64,000 bases of DNA from NCBI GenBank assembly GCA_949130495.1, contig OX422213.1, positions 204,717,660 through 204,781,659 of the forward strand, given 5' to 3'. The notes below the pieces were generated by a model, which saw only the letters and a program-made list of their open reading frames with translations, ran no database searches and was not told the DNA's origin. The translations under genes and the position numbers were made by a program. This DNA is from Sambucus nigra (taxonomy: Eukaryota > Streptophyta > Magnoliopsida > Dipsacales > Adoxaceae). Of this stretch, positions 45,860 through 56,825 are shown in pieces; position 1 is the stretch's first letter, and each line of letters opens with the position of its first letter.

Positions 45860-47027
45860 ATAGTGTACGCTGAAACCAAGGTGACCTACCTTTATTACCT
45901 ATCTTTATTTTCTTTTAACCTCCGACTAAGAAAGAATGACGTTTGGTTCTACACTAAACTAAAAAGGACACGTTGACCAGCCGCCGACCTGTAGTCGGTC
46001 CTACTCGTCCTGCCTTTTTTCTGTGTTTCTCTTTCCTTTTTGCCGGTCAAGACCCTTTGGAAGTTGCTTGGAAATTGCTTTGCATTTGGGTCTTCCAAGG
46101 CAATGTATTCTTCCCTTATTTCGGCATCGAGATTTATGTTGATTGGGTTTCAAAGGCAGACAACTTAGCCTTTGGGGGAAGTCAAATATTCCTTTCCATT
46201 TTTACCAAAAGAATAAAGACATGTGTAACCGCTTTGATACCCATTTCATACTGAGTGCATTAAAATCTTATACCTTATTATTATGGTCCCGTCAGGATAT
46301 AAAGTACAACTTCTTATTGCCTTGTCTTATTAGGCGGGTATGAAAAATGAGTATGAAAGTGTGTAAGTGTAGTTGTACTCTTACAAAAATAGTGGCAGTA
46401 AAGATAGTTATTAAATTTCGGTACATCTTTGTCGTATTTAATTTTATTAAAATATTTTGTCATTTATATATTTAAGCTACAAAATATATTTTTTATATTG
46501 TTCTTAAAAGAGGGTTTAGACGTCGATTATGATGGGGTTTCCAAAGGAACTTTCATCTTCAACCCGGAAGGAAATTTTGAGACATCATACGAGGTAAGTA
46601 GTTTTCTACTCCTCTCCTTTTATATGTGTTGATTTCTATTTCACCAAAAATAACTTTTATTGCTAAAAAATTATTAATTAGCGACCTTATTCAAACTCGG
46701 TCAAGAATAAATGAAATTCAAATTTTTTAATATGCTGAAATATTTCTTTTATGAACACTATTACTTGATAAAATAAATGTTATAGGCCTAGAGTAAAAAT
46801 GGCCTCACTTTATTTTAAAAAAACGTGACAATTAAGACGTAACGAGTATACTATAAGGAATTTATTAAATAAGTTCCAAGAAAATTTCGCCTCCTTAGTA
46901 TAGCAGTACCCTGTTCTTTATTAGTAGCACTTTTGTCATGTATAACCCTCTTATTAAAAATGGTAGTGAGAAATCTTATTTTATCCATACGAACTTAAGT
47001 AATAATATTGAAATTTGATATGGAATG
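45860..47027. other. region between Harbinger and the next LTR, no confirmed gene
   Basis: It should begin with the remaining part of the chromovirus 3' LTR (flank TTA then ATAGTG). ATTAGGCGGG near 46328 may mark its end. A short open block with splice-like edges lies at 46511-46593 and is listed separately. The rest is AT-rich without recognised coding. Confidence 0.45.
46511..46593 (+). other. possible isolated exon of unknown gene
   Basis: An 83-base open block reads GLDVDYDGVSKGTFIF and NPEGNFETSYE. It is preceded by a TTCTTAAAAG acceptor-like site and followed by a consensus GTAAGTA donor. The higher GC content and plain amino acid usage contrast with the AT-rich surroundings. No family recognised. 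It could be a captured gene fragment. Confidence 0.3.
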
Positions 47028-48989
47028 TGTAATACCCCGCACTTTTATGGATGTTAAAATTACATAAATGGGTGTAATTTGGAAATTTGAGGAATATTTG
47101 TGAATAATAATTTTTGGAGTTTATGAGGGTTAGATGTTTACCGATGTGTTTTATAGTTACTTTGGGGATTAAGTAAATGAGTCGGAATATTTTTATGTCA
47201 CGTTGCAGTTGGGTTAAGCGGCAAAAATTAGTTTACATTGTAGAACACGCATATTGGAATGTGTTGGATTTAATTAGTGAATTTTAGTTAAGTGGCTCGG
47301 ATGGAGATTTTGAGTGCGCATTTGGGATTAGAATGATCGAGATAGTCAGAATAGAGTATCTGAGGGTAGCGTTTAGGTGTCGGGGATTTTTGGACTAGTA
47401 GGGACTCGCAATTGAGTAAACGAGTCATTTTTGGGTTTATAAGGGATAAACCCTTATTCTCTCTCATAAAAGGCACGAGAGAGGGAAAGATAAGGAAATA
47501 AAAGAGGGAAAAGAAAGAGGATAATAAAGGAAGGAAGAGAGGAAGGAAAAGGGGGATTTTTGGGCCAACTCCGTGGGATTCGACTCAAGGTCGTTGAATT
47601 TTATCCACGAGGAAAGTGTTTACTTGCTTTATTCTTTTGAGGTTATATCACATATTATAGTTGGTAGTGATAAACTATACAGATTTTTGGGTTGGGTTTT
47701 CCTGAAGCAAAACGAGTTTTTAGAAGTTTAACGAATAAACCCCGAACAATATCCAATTTGAGAAACTTAGGAATTAATTGAAATTAGTTGTTGGTTATGG
47801 GTTCTAGGATGATTCGAACCCTTTATATGTGTGTATATATATTTTTTTGAGGTTGGAGGATGATAGGAGAGAAGATAAAAGCTTGGGGGTATTTTAATGG
47901 CCGAAACAAAGTCTCGGAGAAGAAGTTGATCTGATCGATCGACAGCCAGGGGTCGATCGATCGACCCTTCAAAAATTTTAACAATTTCGACCTGTTTTGT
48001 TTAATTGGGAGAAATTCCTTAATTAATTATTTATAGCTTATTTATTTGAGGAAATAAATAAATAATTAAGGGAAATTCATACCTAGCCATTTATGGGAAT
48101 TAATTGGGACTAGGAGGGTGCAAAATTGTGCGGCACTTAGTGTGTAGTTTTGAGGAAAATAAATTGTGGAGTTAGATATTTTGGGGTTCCTAAATGTAGG
48201 GTGAGGACCTCAAAATTATTATTGGAGTGAGGTGTATACCTTGGGTTAGTTGAAAGTAAAATCCACGGCTTACTAATTTAGGGGTGTTTGGGACGAGTAA
48301 CACTCGAGGTTGTATTTCGGAGGGAGATTACATGTAATTGTGCGCGTAGAAGATGTATTTATATGCCAATTATGCTTGAGTAAATTCTACGAGGCGACTA
48401 GGCTGGAATTTAGGATATAGGCTAAAGATGATTGAGCGGTTATCCGATACATCTATTGATGACTATTAATATAGGTGATGCGATACCTATGGGATTGAGA
48501 TAAGTAGTTAGTATACTTATTTAGTTAGTAAGAATGGGTACATTTGGGATTATGTATATAAACCCTTAATAGTGATTAAGATACGAGTACATTTAAGTAA
48601 GAGAATACTTATCGATTTAGTATTTTAACTATATAAATACTTATATATTTTATGAATGGGAACATTCGGGTTACTGGCTATAGCTATAAGAGTTCGGCAA
48701 TTATAGCTCGAGCATATTGAGGAATGTTATATTATATATATGGAAGTTGTTACAGTATATATATGATATGATATGAATATAAATATATCTGTATGTGACT
48801 GGTATATTTGTACTTTAGAGGCTGGTTCCACAGTCTTCCCCGGACATAGGGATAGACAACCAAGTTATATATTTTCTCTAGTGCGATCCAGGGAGTTTGC
48901 GCACTTGAGGAGCGGGTAGAGTATATCCCCATGTCATATTGTCCCGCATACTAGTGCGATAGATTTATTCCACTTTCAGGAGGGAATAC
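47028..48989 (+). repeat. 5' LTR, left part, of the right-hand chromovirus-type element
   Basis: It opens TGTAATACCCCGC and runs into the Tat insertion. It contains a strong GATCGATCGAC hairpin at 47933-47962 and AT-rich promoter-like stretches near 48720-48790. AATAC at 48985-48989 is the left target duplication of the Tat element. Confidence 0.75.
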
Positions 48990-49865
48990 TAATGATGCTA
49001 AGATTTAGCACCACCCGATAATTGATATTGAGCTCATACAGCAGTAACCATGGCAGCTATAGGAATGTATAAGTGTATAAGTATGTAGGAGGGGATGAGT
49101 ATAAGAGGAAATAAGACAATGATGTATAGTGGTTCAGCCAATTTGGCCTACATCCACTGTGAGTGTGTGATCCACTAAGTATAGGCACTAATGGCCTTAG
49201 ATACAATGCACATAAGCTCCCTCTCTCTCTCTCTACTGTGTGTACAAGCAGAGTTTTAGCTAGGGTTTTAATAATCTGATCCCTTGTAGGGTTGTAGGTG
49301 ACAAGTATATATAGGTCTTGGGGGGTGTAGTGTACCCCCCAAGTATGCATGGTGCATGTGAATCATGATCTAGCCAATTCCCTGTTGACACCTGTAGATG
49401 CCAAATGATGACATAATATTCCCTCACGTGAGGGTGTGATTTTGTTATAACGGTCTCCCACGTGCCATGTGAGTCTCACGCGCACTGTTCCACGCATCTC
49501 CCAAACCACGCGCTATGATGATGTCACCCTCGGCCTATGAGCCGAGGCTGAGGGCAAAGTTCCTTCCAGTAGTGAGTCTGGCCCAATTCTGGCCTCGTAC
49601 TGTCGGCCCCTCGTAGGGTCGTCTGGAACCTGGTGAAGGGTCGGCCCCTCGTAGGGCCGTCTGGAACCTGGTGAAGGGTCGGCCCCTCATAGGTTCGTCT
49701 GGAGTCTGATGAAGGGTCGGCCCCTCTGAGGGGTCGTCTTGGGCCTGATGAAGGGTCGGCCCCTCTGAGGGGTCTTCTTGGGCCTGATGAAGGGTCGGCC
49801 CCTCTGAGGGGTCGTCCGTTTGGAGGTAATATTCAGCTAGGCCGAGGATATAAACGGGTATATCA
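48990..49865 (-). repeat. 3' LTR of the minus-strand Tat element
   Basis: On the plus strand it opens TAATGATGCTAAG, with the terminal TG mutated to TA, and closes GGGTATATCA. It aligns end to end with 60697-61608. An array of GAAGGGTCGGCCCCTC units of about 50 bases lies at 49600-49815. Confidence 0.95.
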
Positions 49866-49882
49866 ATCACCCCCCAGCCCTT
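49866..49882 (-). promoter_or_regulatory. polypurine tract of the minus-strand Tat element
   Basis: AAGGGCTGGGGGGTGAT on the minus strand abuts the start of the 3' LTR. Confidence 0.85.
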
Positions 49883-50095
49883 AGCCATAGGTGTTATTGA
49901 GATAGATGAGGGATAGTGTTGTAATTGAGATGCGTGTATAATCAGTTAGGTGAGTGACACCTGGGCAGATACTCATTGTTGTTCCAGTTTTCAAGGCATG
50001 GAAGCTGCACACTTTTCTTGGGGCTTTGTGCCCTAATGATGCCTTCCTCGTGGGCTGTGTCCTGCCTTGGTCAATGGGCCCACTCATTACTAAGG

Positions 50096-50150
50096 TATTT
50101 AAGAGATTTTTGAACTCTCTCTCTCTTCTTCTTCTTCTCCTTCGCGCCCA
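50096..50150 (+). promoter_or_regulatory. likely promoter of the antisense gene
   Basis: TATTTAAG at 50096-50103 is followed after about 15 bases by a long CT-rich run (50117-50150). The first ATG of the gene is 360 bases further. The TATA plus pyrimidine-patch design is common in plant promoters. It reads away from the left LTR, on the + strand. Confidence 0.5.
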
Positions 50151-50508
50151 AGCCTTCTCTCTCTATCCTTTTACCAGTTTTCATTGCCATTTCTACAGCC
50201 TTCAATCCTTCAAGCTTAGCAACTTAGGCAGTTCTTGCTCTCTCTTTACCAGGTAATCCCTTTCCCCCAATGCTCTCTTTTACCTTCATTTCTGTTTGCT
50301 TTTTAGGCTCGTAGGGCTGCATTTTCTTTGGGTTGTCTCATAACTTTTTCCGGTGTCTTCTTCGACAACTGGTTCTTGAATGTTCTTGAGTGTTCTTGAG
50401 TGAAAACCACCAATTCCCTTTTTAATTCAAAATTCTAATTTGGTCAACTGCAAACTTGTTTGTAGTTAAGTTCCCCAAATTCCTCCAAGTGTAGGGTCTT
50501 CCCTTTTA

Positions 50509-52809
50509 ATGCTTAGGAGGCTTTATAGTTTAGCATCTGAATTCCCGTCTTTGAGAGAGAAGCTCTTTGCAGAGATCAGACGAATAGAGGAAGAGGAAGA
50601 GAGGAGACGAGGGGCCGACCCTAACTGGGTACGACCCATCTTTCCCATTCCTCTTGCCACAATAAAACCATTTGAATCGTCTGATTCTTGTGGGTCGTCC
50701 TCTCATCCAGCCAAGACTCCCAAACCAAGTGAGATGGACGAGAGAGCATCCTCGCCAACTGGCGCTGGAACTTCTGGTAGGAGAGAGACATCTGACCTAA
50801 GCCCAGGTCGAGAGGCCGAGGGTATGGTCCCCTCCGAGGCTGTCCCTGTGACAACCCTATCTCCCCATGCCTTCCAGATGGCCTTTCCCCATGGTCGTCT
50901 GGCAGATGACGAGGCCGAGGGAGAGGGGACTGAGGACGAGGGCGATGATACAGATGACCAGATTGATACTTCCCATGCCTCATCCTATATCTCCTTTGTT
51001 AGGGATCGCGACCTCTTGATATGGAGGCATGCCTATAGAGTGCCCCCCAGCGTAACTATGAGGGTTCCCTCTGAGTCTGAGAGGGTTTTTGATTGTGAAA
51101 AGGGAGAGGTTGCAGTTTATGAACAAATGTTCAAGGTTGGAGTCAGATTCCCTCTGCATCCTGCCATAGTAGATATCCTGTCTGCCCTTGGTATTGCCCC
51201 CTCTCAACTTCCTCCCAACTCTTGGAGGACGATCCTGGGCTACATCTCCTTGTGGAAGAACGCTTTCACCGACGAGCCCTCGGCCGACCTATTCTTGGGC
51301 TGCTACAATATCACCTCCTCGTCCAAATAGCCTGGATACTATCATCTGGGGGCGAGGAGGTCTGAGAAGAAACTCCTCCACGTGGTGCAAACTTCCAACC
51401 ATGATTGGAAAACAAGATTCTTCTTTATCTCTGGGGAGTGGGAGTTCACCGCCGATGGTCCGAGGGTCCCCAGAAGATGGTCTAACCCTTCCATGAAGGC
51501 CAGGTCAGACCCTGGACTTAGTCTGGAGGAGAAGGACATCGTTGAATATCTGAGAGGATGAGGGAAAGAGGGTGAACTTCTAAAATTTGAAGACCTGATG
51601 GCCCCCCGGTTCCTCAAAGAAGCTGGTTTGAGGGTCGGCCCTCTGAGAGAACTATGTGAGTTATACTGAACATTTTCCATTCTTTACTTATTTTTGAAGT
51701 GTTTCCTCTTTATCTCTGCATTTTTCTGACGTGTCGTCCTCTTATCAGGTCGTCCTGCAGGTATATCAGACTATCTTTGGGAAATGACTGCTCCCAGCTT
51801 ATTATTATGCTTAGCCAAGAAGAAAGGAAAGGAGCCTCAGCAGTCTCTGAGGAAGACGAGGGTCGCTGGGCCGACAGTGGTGGAGCTGACCGCCGATAGC
51901 CATAAAAGGAAGGAGCCTGAGGCCCCTATTGACCCTCGGACGGATTCTCGGACGAGGGCCAGGGTCGAAGCATCTGAGGGGACGGCCTCTTCATCCAGCA
52001 TGGGGGCCTTCTGGTCTCAAAACTGAGGGCCGAGCCCTCATCACTCATTGTAAATTTGAGGGCAGCCAAGGCCTCAATGTTTTCTGCACCCTCGACCTCT
52101 GACTACGAGTTCCTCTTAAAGATGCCTCCTGCCAAAGTGTACGACTATGGTCGGCACGCCCTTTGACAGGTATTGGTCTTGACCCACTTCTTTTAATTTC
52201 ATTCTTTCACCAACTGTTTCCTCGGCCTCATGACATGTGTTTATTTTTCTTGTGCAGTCTGTGTGTGCCTTTACCTCGGTAACAAAATGGATGGCTGAGA
52301 ACCAAGCAAAGTTCCATGAAGCCGAGAGGTCTATCCAACATGAGGCAGATCTTTAATCGGAGCTTGATACTGCAAGGGCCGAGTTGGAAAGTACCATGAC
52401 TGAGCATGCAAGGATCCTAGACCAGCTGACGAGGCAGCACGACGAGGACATTAAGGCCAAGGACTTGCTTATCAAGGAAAAGGATGAGGCCTTGACCAAC
52501 CTGGAGGCCAAGTACAAGACTGATCTTGAAGCAGCCCTCAAGAAAGACGAGGCTGATGCTGTAGAGGCTTATAAGATTTCTGACGAGTTTCAAGGATTCG
52601 TCCTTGAATATTTGGAGAGAGGGATCAGGACTGCCTGTCGGTGGGTCATCCTCAGGTTTGGTGATGTCGCCTCCTCGGTCCGCCCTTCGATTGAAGCAGT
52701 CAGACTGGACGACCCTATGATTGTCGAGGCTCTAACTTATGTAGAATCACAAGTGCAGGTTGAGGGGGTCAGCAAATCTGAGGATCAGCCGGTTATGGTC
52801 ATTGAGTAA
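50509..52809 (+). CDS. antisense gypsy-type gene (Transposase_28-like), minus-strand Tat element
   Basis: It is coded opposite to the element. The first open part (50509-51330, 273 codons) starts MLRRLYSLASEFPSLREK. It has an acidic middle and then the conserved VGVRFPLHPAIVDILSALGIAPSQLPPNSWRTILGY block. After a stop at 51328 the same homology continues in frame (PGYYHLG, QTSNHDWKTRFFFISGEWEF) to about 51660. Later blocks at 51766-52026 (basic, KKKGKEPQ) and 52260-52809 (coiled coil, AELEST...KDLLIKEKDEALTNLEAKY) are joined by probable introns. Function unknown. Homologous to the remnant at 6280-8718. Confidence 0.8.
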
Positions 52810-53019
52810 ACCCCTCTGGTGGATGTTGAGGCTCTGCCCTCCGATATTGTCCCATAGGGTGGCTTTCTGTAGCCCATACCCTCTTAATGTAATCAACTTT
52901 TTTGTACTTTACTTGCAGAACACTTGATATTTTGTATAACTGGCCTTTCATTAATACTATCGTTTTTTTTACGGTCTTCCATATTTGCTTCTTGTATGGT
53001 TTGCTTTGTCTTTGTTAAT

Positions 53020-54425
53020 GCCATTAACCTCTCCCTCGTCTTTCTTGAGGACAGTGGTGGGATCGTCCCCTCCACTGGCCCTCATTATAGCTGAGGGATC
53101 AAATTACCAAACTAATGGCTTTAATAAATTTTCCCTCGTCTTTCTTGAGGACAGTGGTGGGGTCGTCCCCTCCACTGGCCCTCATTATAGCCGAGGGATC
53201 AACTTACCAAATTAATGGTTTTAATAAAGTTTTCTCTCATCTTTCTTGAGGACAGTGGCGGGGTCGTCCCCTCCACTGGCCCTCATTATAGTCGAGGGAT
53301 CAACTTACCAAATTAATGGTTTTTAATAAAGTTTTCCCTCATCTTTCTTGAGGACTGTGGTGGGGTCGTCCCCTCCACTGGCCCTCATTATAGCCGAGGG
53401 ATCAACTTACCAAATTAATCGTTTTTAATAAAGTTTTCCCTCGTCTTTCTTGAGGACTGTGGTGGGGTCGTCCTCTCCACTGGCGCTCATTATAGCCGAG
53501 GGATCAACTTACCAAATTAATGGTTTTTAATAAAGTTTTCCCTCGTCTTTCTTGAGGACTGTGGTGGGGTCGTCCCCTCCACTGGCCCTCATTATAGCCG
53601 AGGGATCAACTTACCAAATTAATGGTTTTTAATAAAGTTTTCCCTCGTCTTTCTTGAGGACTGTGGTGGGGTCGTCCCTTCCACTGGCCCTCATTATAGC
53701 CGAGGGATCAACTTACCAAATTAATGGTTTTTAATAAAGTTTTCCATCGTCTTTCTCGAGGACAGTGGTGGGGTCGTCCCCTCCACTGGCGCTCTTTATA
53801 GCCGAGGGATCAATTTACCAAATTATTGGTTTTAATAAAGTTTTCCCTCATCTTTCTTGAGGACAGTGGTGGGGTCGTCCCCTCCACTGGCCCTCATTAT
53901 AGCCGAGGGATTAACTTACCAAATTAATGGTTTTTAATAAATTTTTCCATCGTCTTTCTTGAGGACAGTGGTGGGGTCGTCCCCTCCACTGGCCCTCATT
54001 ATAGTCGAGGGATCAACTTACCAAATTAATGGTTTTTAATAAAGTTTTCCCTCGTCTTTCTTGAGGACAGTAGTGTGGTCGTCCCCTTCACTGGCCCTCA
54101 TTATAGCCGAGGGATCAACTTACCAAATTAATGGTTTTTAATAAAGTTTTCCCTCGTCTTTCTTGAGGACAGTGGTGGGGTTGTCCCCTCCACTGGTGCT
54201 CATTATAGCCGAGGGATCAACTTACCAAATTAATAGTTTTTAATAAAGTTTTCCCTCGTCTTTCTTGAGGATAGTGGTGGGGTCGTCCCCTCCACTGGCC
54301 CTCATTATAGCCGAGGGATCAACTTACCAAATTAATGGTTTTTAATAAAGTTTTCCCTCGTCTTTCTTGAGGACAGTGGTGGGGTCGTCCCCTCCACTGG
54401 CCCTCATTATAGCTGAGGGTGGTTC
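53020..54425. repeat. 14-unit tandem array, 102-bp unit with GC-rich hairpin
   Basis: Anchors TTTCTTGAGGAC lie at 53041, 53141, 53242, 53344, 53446, 53548, 53650, 53752, 53853, 53955, 54057, 54159, 54261 and 54363. Each unit has CAGTGGTGGGG TCGT CCCCTCCACTG, an almost perfect stem-loop, and a CCCTCGTC...GCCGAGGG pair. Units are highly alike, so amplification is recent. The array separates pol from the antisense gene. Confidence 0.95.
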
Positions 54426-54554
54426 TCTATAGATTTTTCCATGCGTACTAGAACTGATAATCACACGATGAGGGGAAACACCGATATTTCTCATTAATTT
54501 TCCAAAGTGTTCTGTTGGAGCAACTCTTATTACAATTATGGTCTATCAAGACCT

Positions 54555-55905
54555 TACAACACTACTGATAGTATTTCTTCAAATGATCTGCATTCCAGGG
54601 GTTGGAAAAAGGTTCCCCTTCTAGGTTTTCTAGTCAATAGGTTCCAGGGACGACTTCATCGATGACCCTATATGGGCCATGTCAATTAGGATGGAGTTTT
54701 TTGGGATTTTGCCAAGTCTTCTTGAGGACCAAGTCCCCCACTGCGATAGTCCTCTATTTCACCCTCTGATTGTAAAACCTTGAGGTCCTCTACTGGTAGG
54801 AGGCCTGCCTTATCTCAACGTCCTCCCTTCTTTCCTCAATCAGGTCTAAGTCGAGTCTCCTCTCTTCCGCATTTTTCTGGGGGTCATACATTTGGACTCT
54901 ATACGTAAGAAACTCAATTTTTGTGGGGATGACGGCTTCTGAGCCATAAGCTAGCATGAATGGGGTCTCTCCGGTAGAGGTCCTCACTGTCGTCCTGTAC
55001 GCCCACAGCATGGCATATAACTCCTCGACCCATCTTTCTTTTGCCTCCTCAAGCCTCTTCTTGATTCCATCTAGGATTGTCCTGTTTGTAACTTATGTTT
55101 GCCCATTGGCCTGAGGTCGGCCTGGGGTGGAGAAAAATTATTTGATACTCACCATTTCACAGTATTTTTGTAGAGAGGTATTCTTGAACTGAGTCCCGTT
55201 ATTCGAGATGAGGGTGTTGGGGAGACCATATCTGCATATAATATTTTTCCAGATGAACTGGAAGGTCTTATGCTCTGTGATCGTCACCATCGGCTCCGTT
55301 TCCACCCATTTTGAAAAATAGTCAATGGCTACGATGAGGAACCGATAGTTATTGATGTCCCTAGGCAAGGGTCCTACTAGGTCGATTCCCCACACTGTTA
55401 ATGGCCATGGGGATGTAATGGAAGTAAGAGGCTGATGGGGCTGGTGAGGGATGGTGGAAAATCTTTGACATTTGTCACACTTTTTTACATATGCCGCTGC
55501 GTCTTTCCCCAAGGTCGGCCACCAGTATCCCTGGGTGATCACCCTCTTCGCTAAGGATCTGCCCCCGATGTGGCTTGAGCACGATCCTTCATGCACATCT
55601 TGCAAAATGGAAGGGACTTCTAAGGGATGCACACAACTAAGCAAGGGGAGCAAAAACCCCTTTTTGTACAAGGTGTCTCCGATGACAGTGAATTTTGCAG
55701 CTCTGTACCTCATCTTCTTCTTTTCTTGCCTTGCTTCTGGCATCTCACCCTCTTTAATGTATCTGATCAGAAGGTCCATCCATGAAGCTTCTTGAGAAAC
55801 ATTTAGGCAATTGCCAAGTATTCCCTCGGCGTCTTCAATAGTTGGCTGAAGCAAAATTTCTATTGGGACCGTCCTCCTGATGTCTGTCCTAGTTGCTGAG
55901 GCCAA
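54555..55905 (-). pseudogene. integrase of the minus-strand Tat element, active site lost
   Basis: The frame starts before the zinc-binding part (DVHEGSCSSHIGGRSLAKRV, CDKCQRFSTIPHQP). The core has WGIDLVGPLP (Asp), RYGLPNTLISNNGTQF and RPQANGQT-VTNRTIL. In relatives the last two contain the second Asp and the Glu. Here the second Asp is Asn, and the Glu codon has become TAA near 55099. The C-terminal domain (54790-55011) has WAYRTTVRTSTGETPFMLAYGSEAVIPT, and the end NPWNADHLKKYYQ lies near 54590. It is non-functional. Confidence 0.9.
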
Positions 55906-56819
55906 CCTCGCAAGGGCATCAGCACGGCCATTGTCGAGCCTGGTATCCTATTTAATTTTACTTCTTTAAAGCCTTTCAGTAATGACCTCACTTTCTCAAG
56001 GTACCTAGCCATCCTCTCGTCCTTAGCCTCGTAGGCTCCTAGTATCTGATTCACTACTAGCCTTGAATCACTATAGACCAAAATCTGGCCGACACTAAGA
56101 GACTTGGCCAAGGAGAGGCCTGCTACTAAGGCCTCATATTCAGCCTCGTTGTTGGAGGCTTTGAAATTGAACCTCAGGGCATACTCAATGTCTGTGCCGT
56201 CGGGTGCTGATACTATTAACCCAGCTCCTCTCCCGCTTTCGCAAGAGGACCCGTCGATAAAGAGACTCCACACGGTGCGTTCTTTTGAGAAACTTCCCTC
56301 AGAGAGGGATCCCTGTCTAAAGATGTATCTTCCCTCTTCGTTTTCAGCCGCTTTCCTTCTAGCGGTGCTTGTCTCAGCCCTATCTGCGGGTGTGTCGGTG
56401 GGCCTGTCTTGTTGTGTATCTATCTTCCCGAGGGTCTCACCCTCGGCTTCATCATCCTCCCAAGTAAACTCAGCCACGAAATCCGCTAGCGCTTTCCCTT
56501 TAATGGTCGTCCTAGGCTGATACACTATGTCAAACTCCCTCAGCTCTATAGCCCAGGCCATTAGCCTGCCTGATTTTTCTGGCTTGTGTAGGACCTGCCT
56601 AAGAGGAGAGTCGGTGAGGATGACCATTGTATGGGACTGGAAGTACGGCTTCATCTTCCTTGAGGCATGGATCAAGGCGTAGGCTAACTTCTCCATCCTC
56701 GGGTATCCTTGCTCTGCCCCCTGGAGTGCCTTGCTGTTAAAATACACAGTCTTCTGTATCCCGTCTTCGTCTCTCACAATGTTTACGCTGATGGCCAACT
56801 CTGAGATGGAGAGATACAC
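55860..56819 (-). CDS. RNase H and second (archaeal-type) RNase H, minus-strand Tat element
   Basis: The first RNase H has SISELAISVNIVRDEDG (the usual first aspartate is not seen), VYFNSKALQGAEQGYPRMEKLAYALIHA, VILTDSPLR and KGKALADFVAEF. An acidic linker of about 60 residues follows. The second RNase H then has VWSLFIDGSSCESGRGAGL, KASNNEAEYEALVAGL and LVYSDSRLVVNQILGAYEAK, keeping the D-E-D set. In the Tat lineage the first domain is known to be degenerate and the second is thought to supply activity. The reading frame changes at about residue 295, where it joins integrase. Confidence 0.9.
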   Translation of the reverse strand: MYLSISELAISVNIVRDEDGIQKTVYFNSKALQGAEQGYPRMEKLAYALIHASRKMKPYFQSHTMVILTDSPLRQVLHKPEKSGRLMAWAIELREFDIVYQPRTTIKGKALADFVAEFTWEDDEAEGETLGKIDTQQDRPTDTPADRAETSTARRKAAENEEGRYIFRQGSLSEGSFSKERTVWSLFIDGSSCESGRGAGLIVSAPDGTDIEYALRFNFKASNNEAEYEALVAGLSLAKSLSVGQILVYSDSRLVVNQILGAYEAKDERMARYLEKVRSLLKGFKEVKLNRIPGSTMAVLMPLRGWPQQLGQTSGGRSQ

Positions 56820-56825
56820 ATAAAT

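Noticed and set aside
46321..46340. ATTAGGCGGG considered as the end of the chromovirus 3' LTR
   Set aside because: Only ten bases match the end of another LTR, no CA terminus follows, and there is no second copy to compare.
49535..49888. Repeat-containing frame with DPSEGPTLHQ units in both LTRs
   Set aside because: The units are the short GGGTCGGCCCCTC repeats of the LTR U3 region. The frame spans the LTR edge and has no homologue known to me.
53020..54425. Regular 102-bp repeats looked at first like a CRISPR-type array or a protein-coding repeat
   Set aside because: The whole unit repeats without variable spacers, the source is a plant, and open frames inside are short and shift between units. 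It is a tandem array inside a Tat element.
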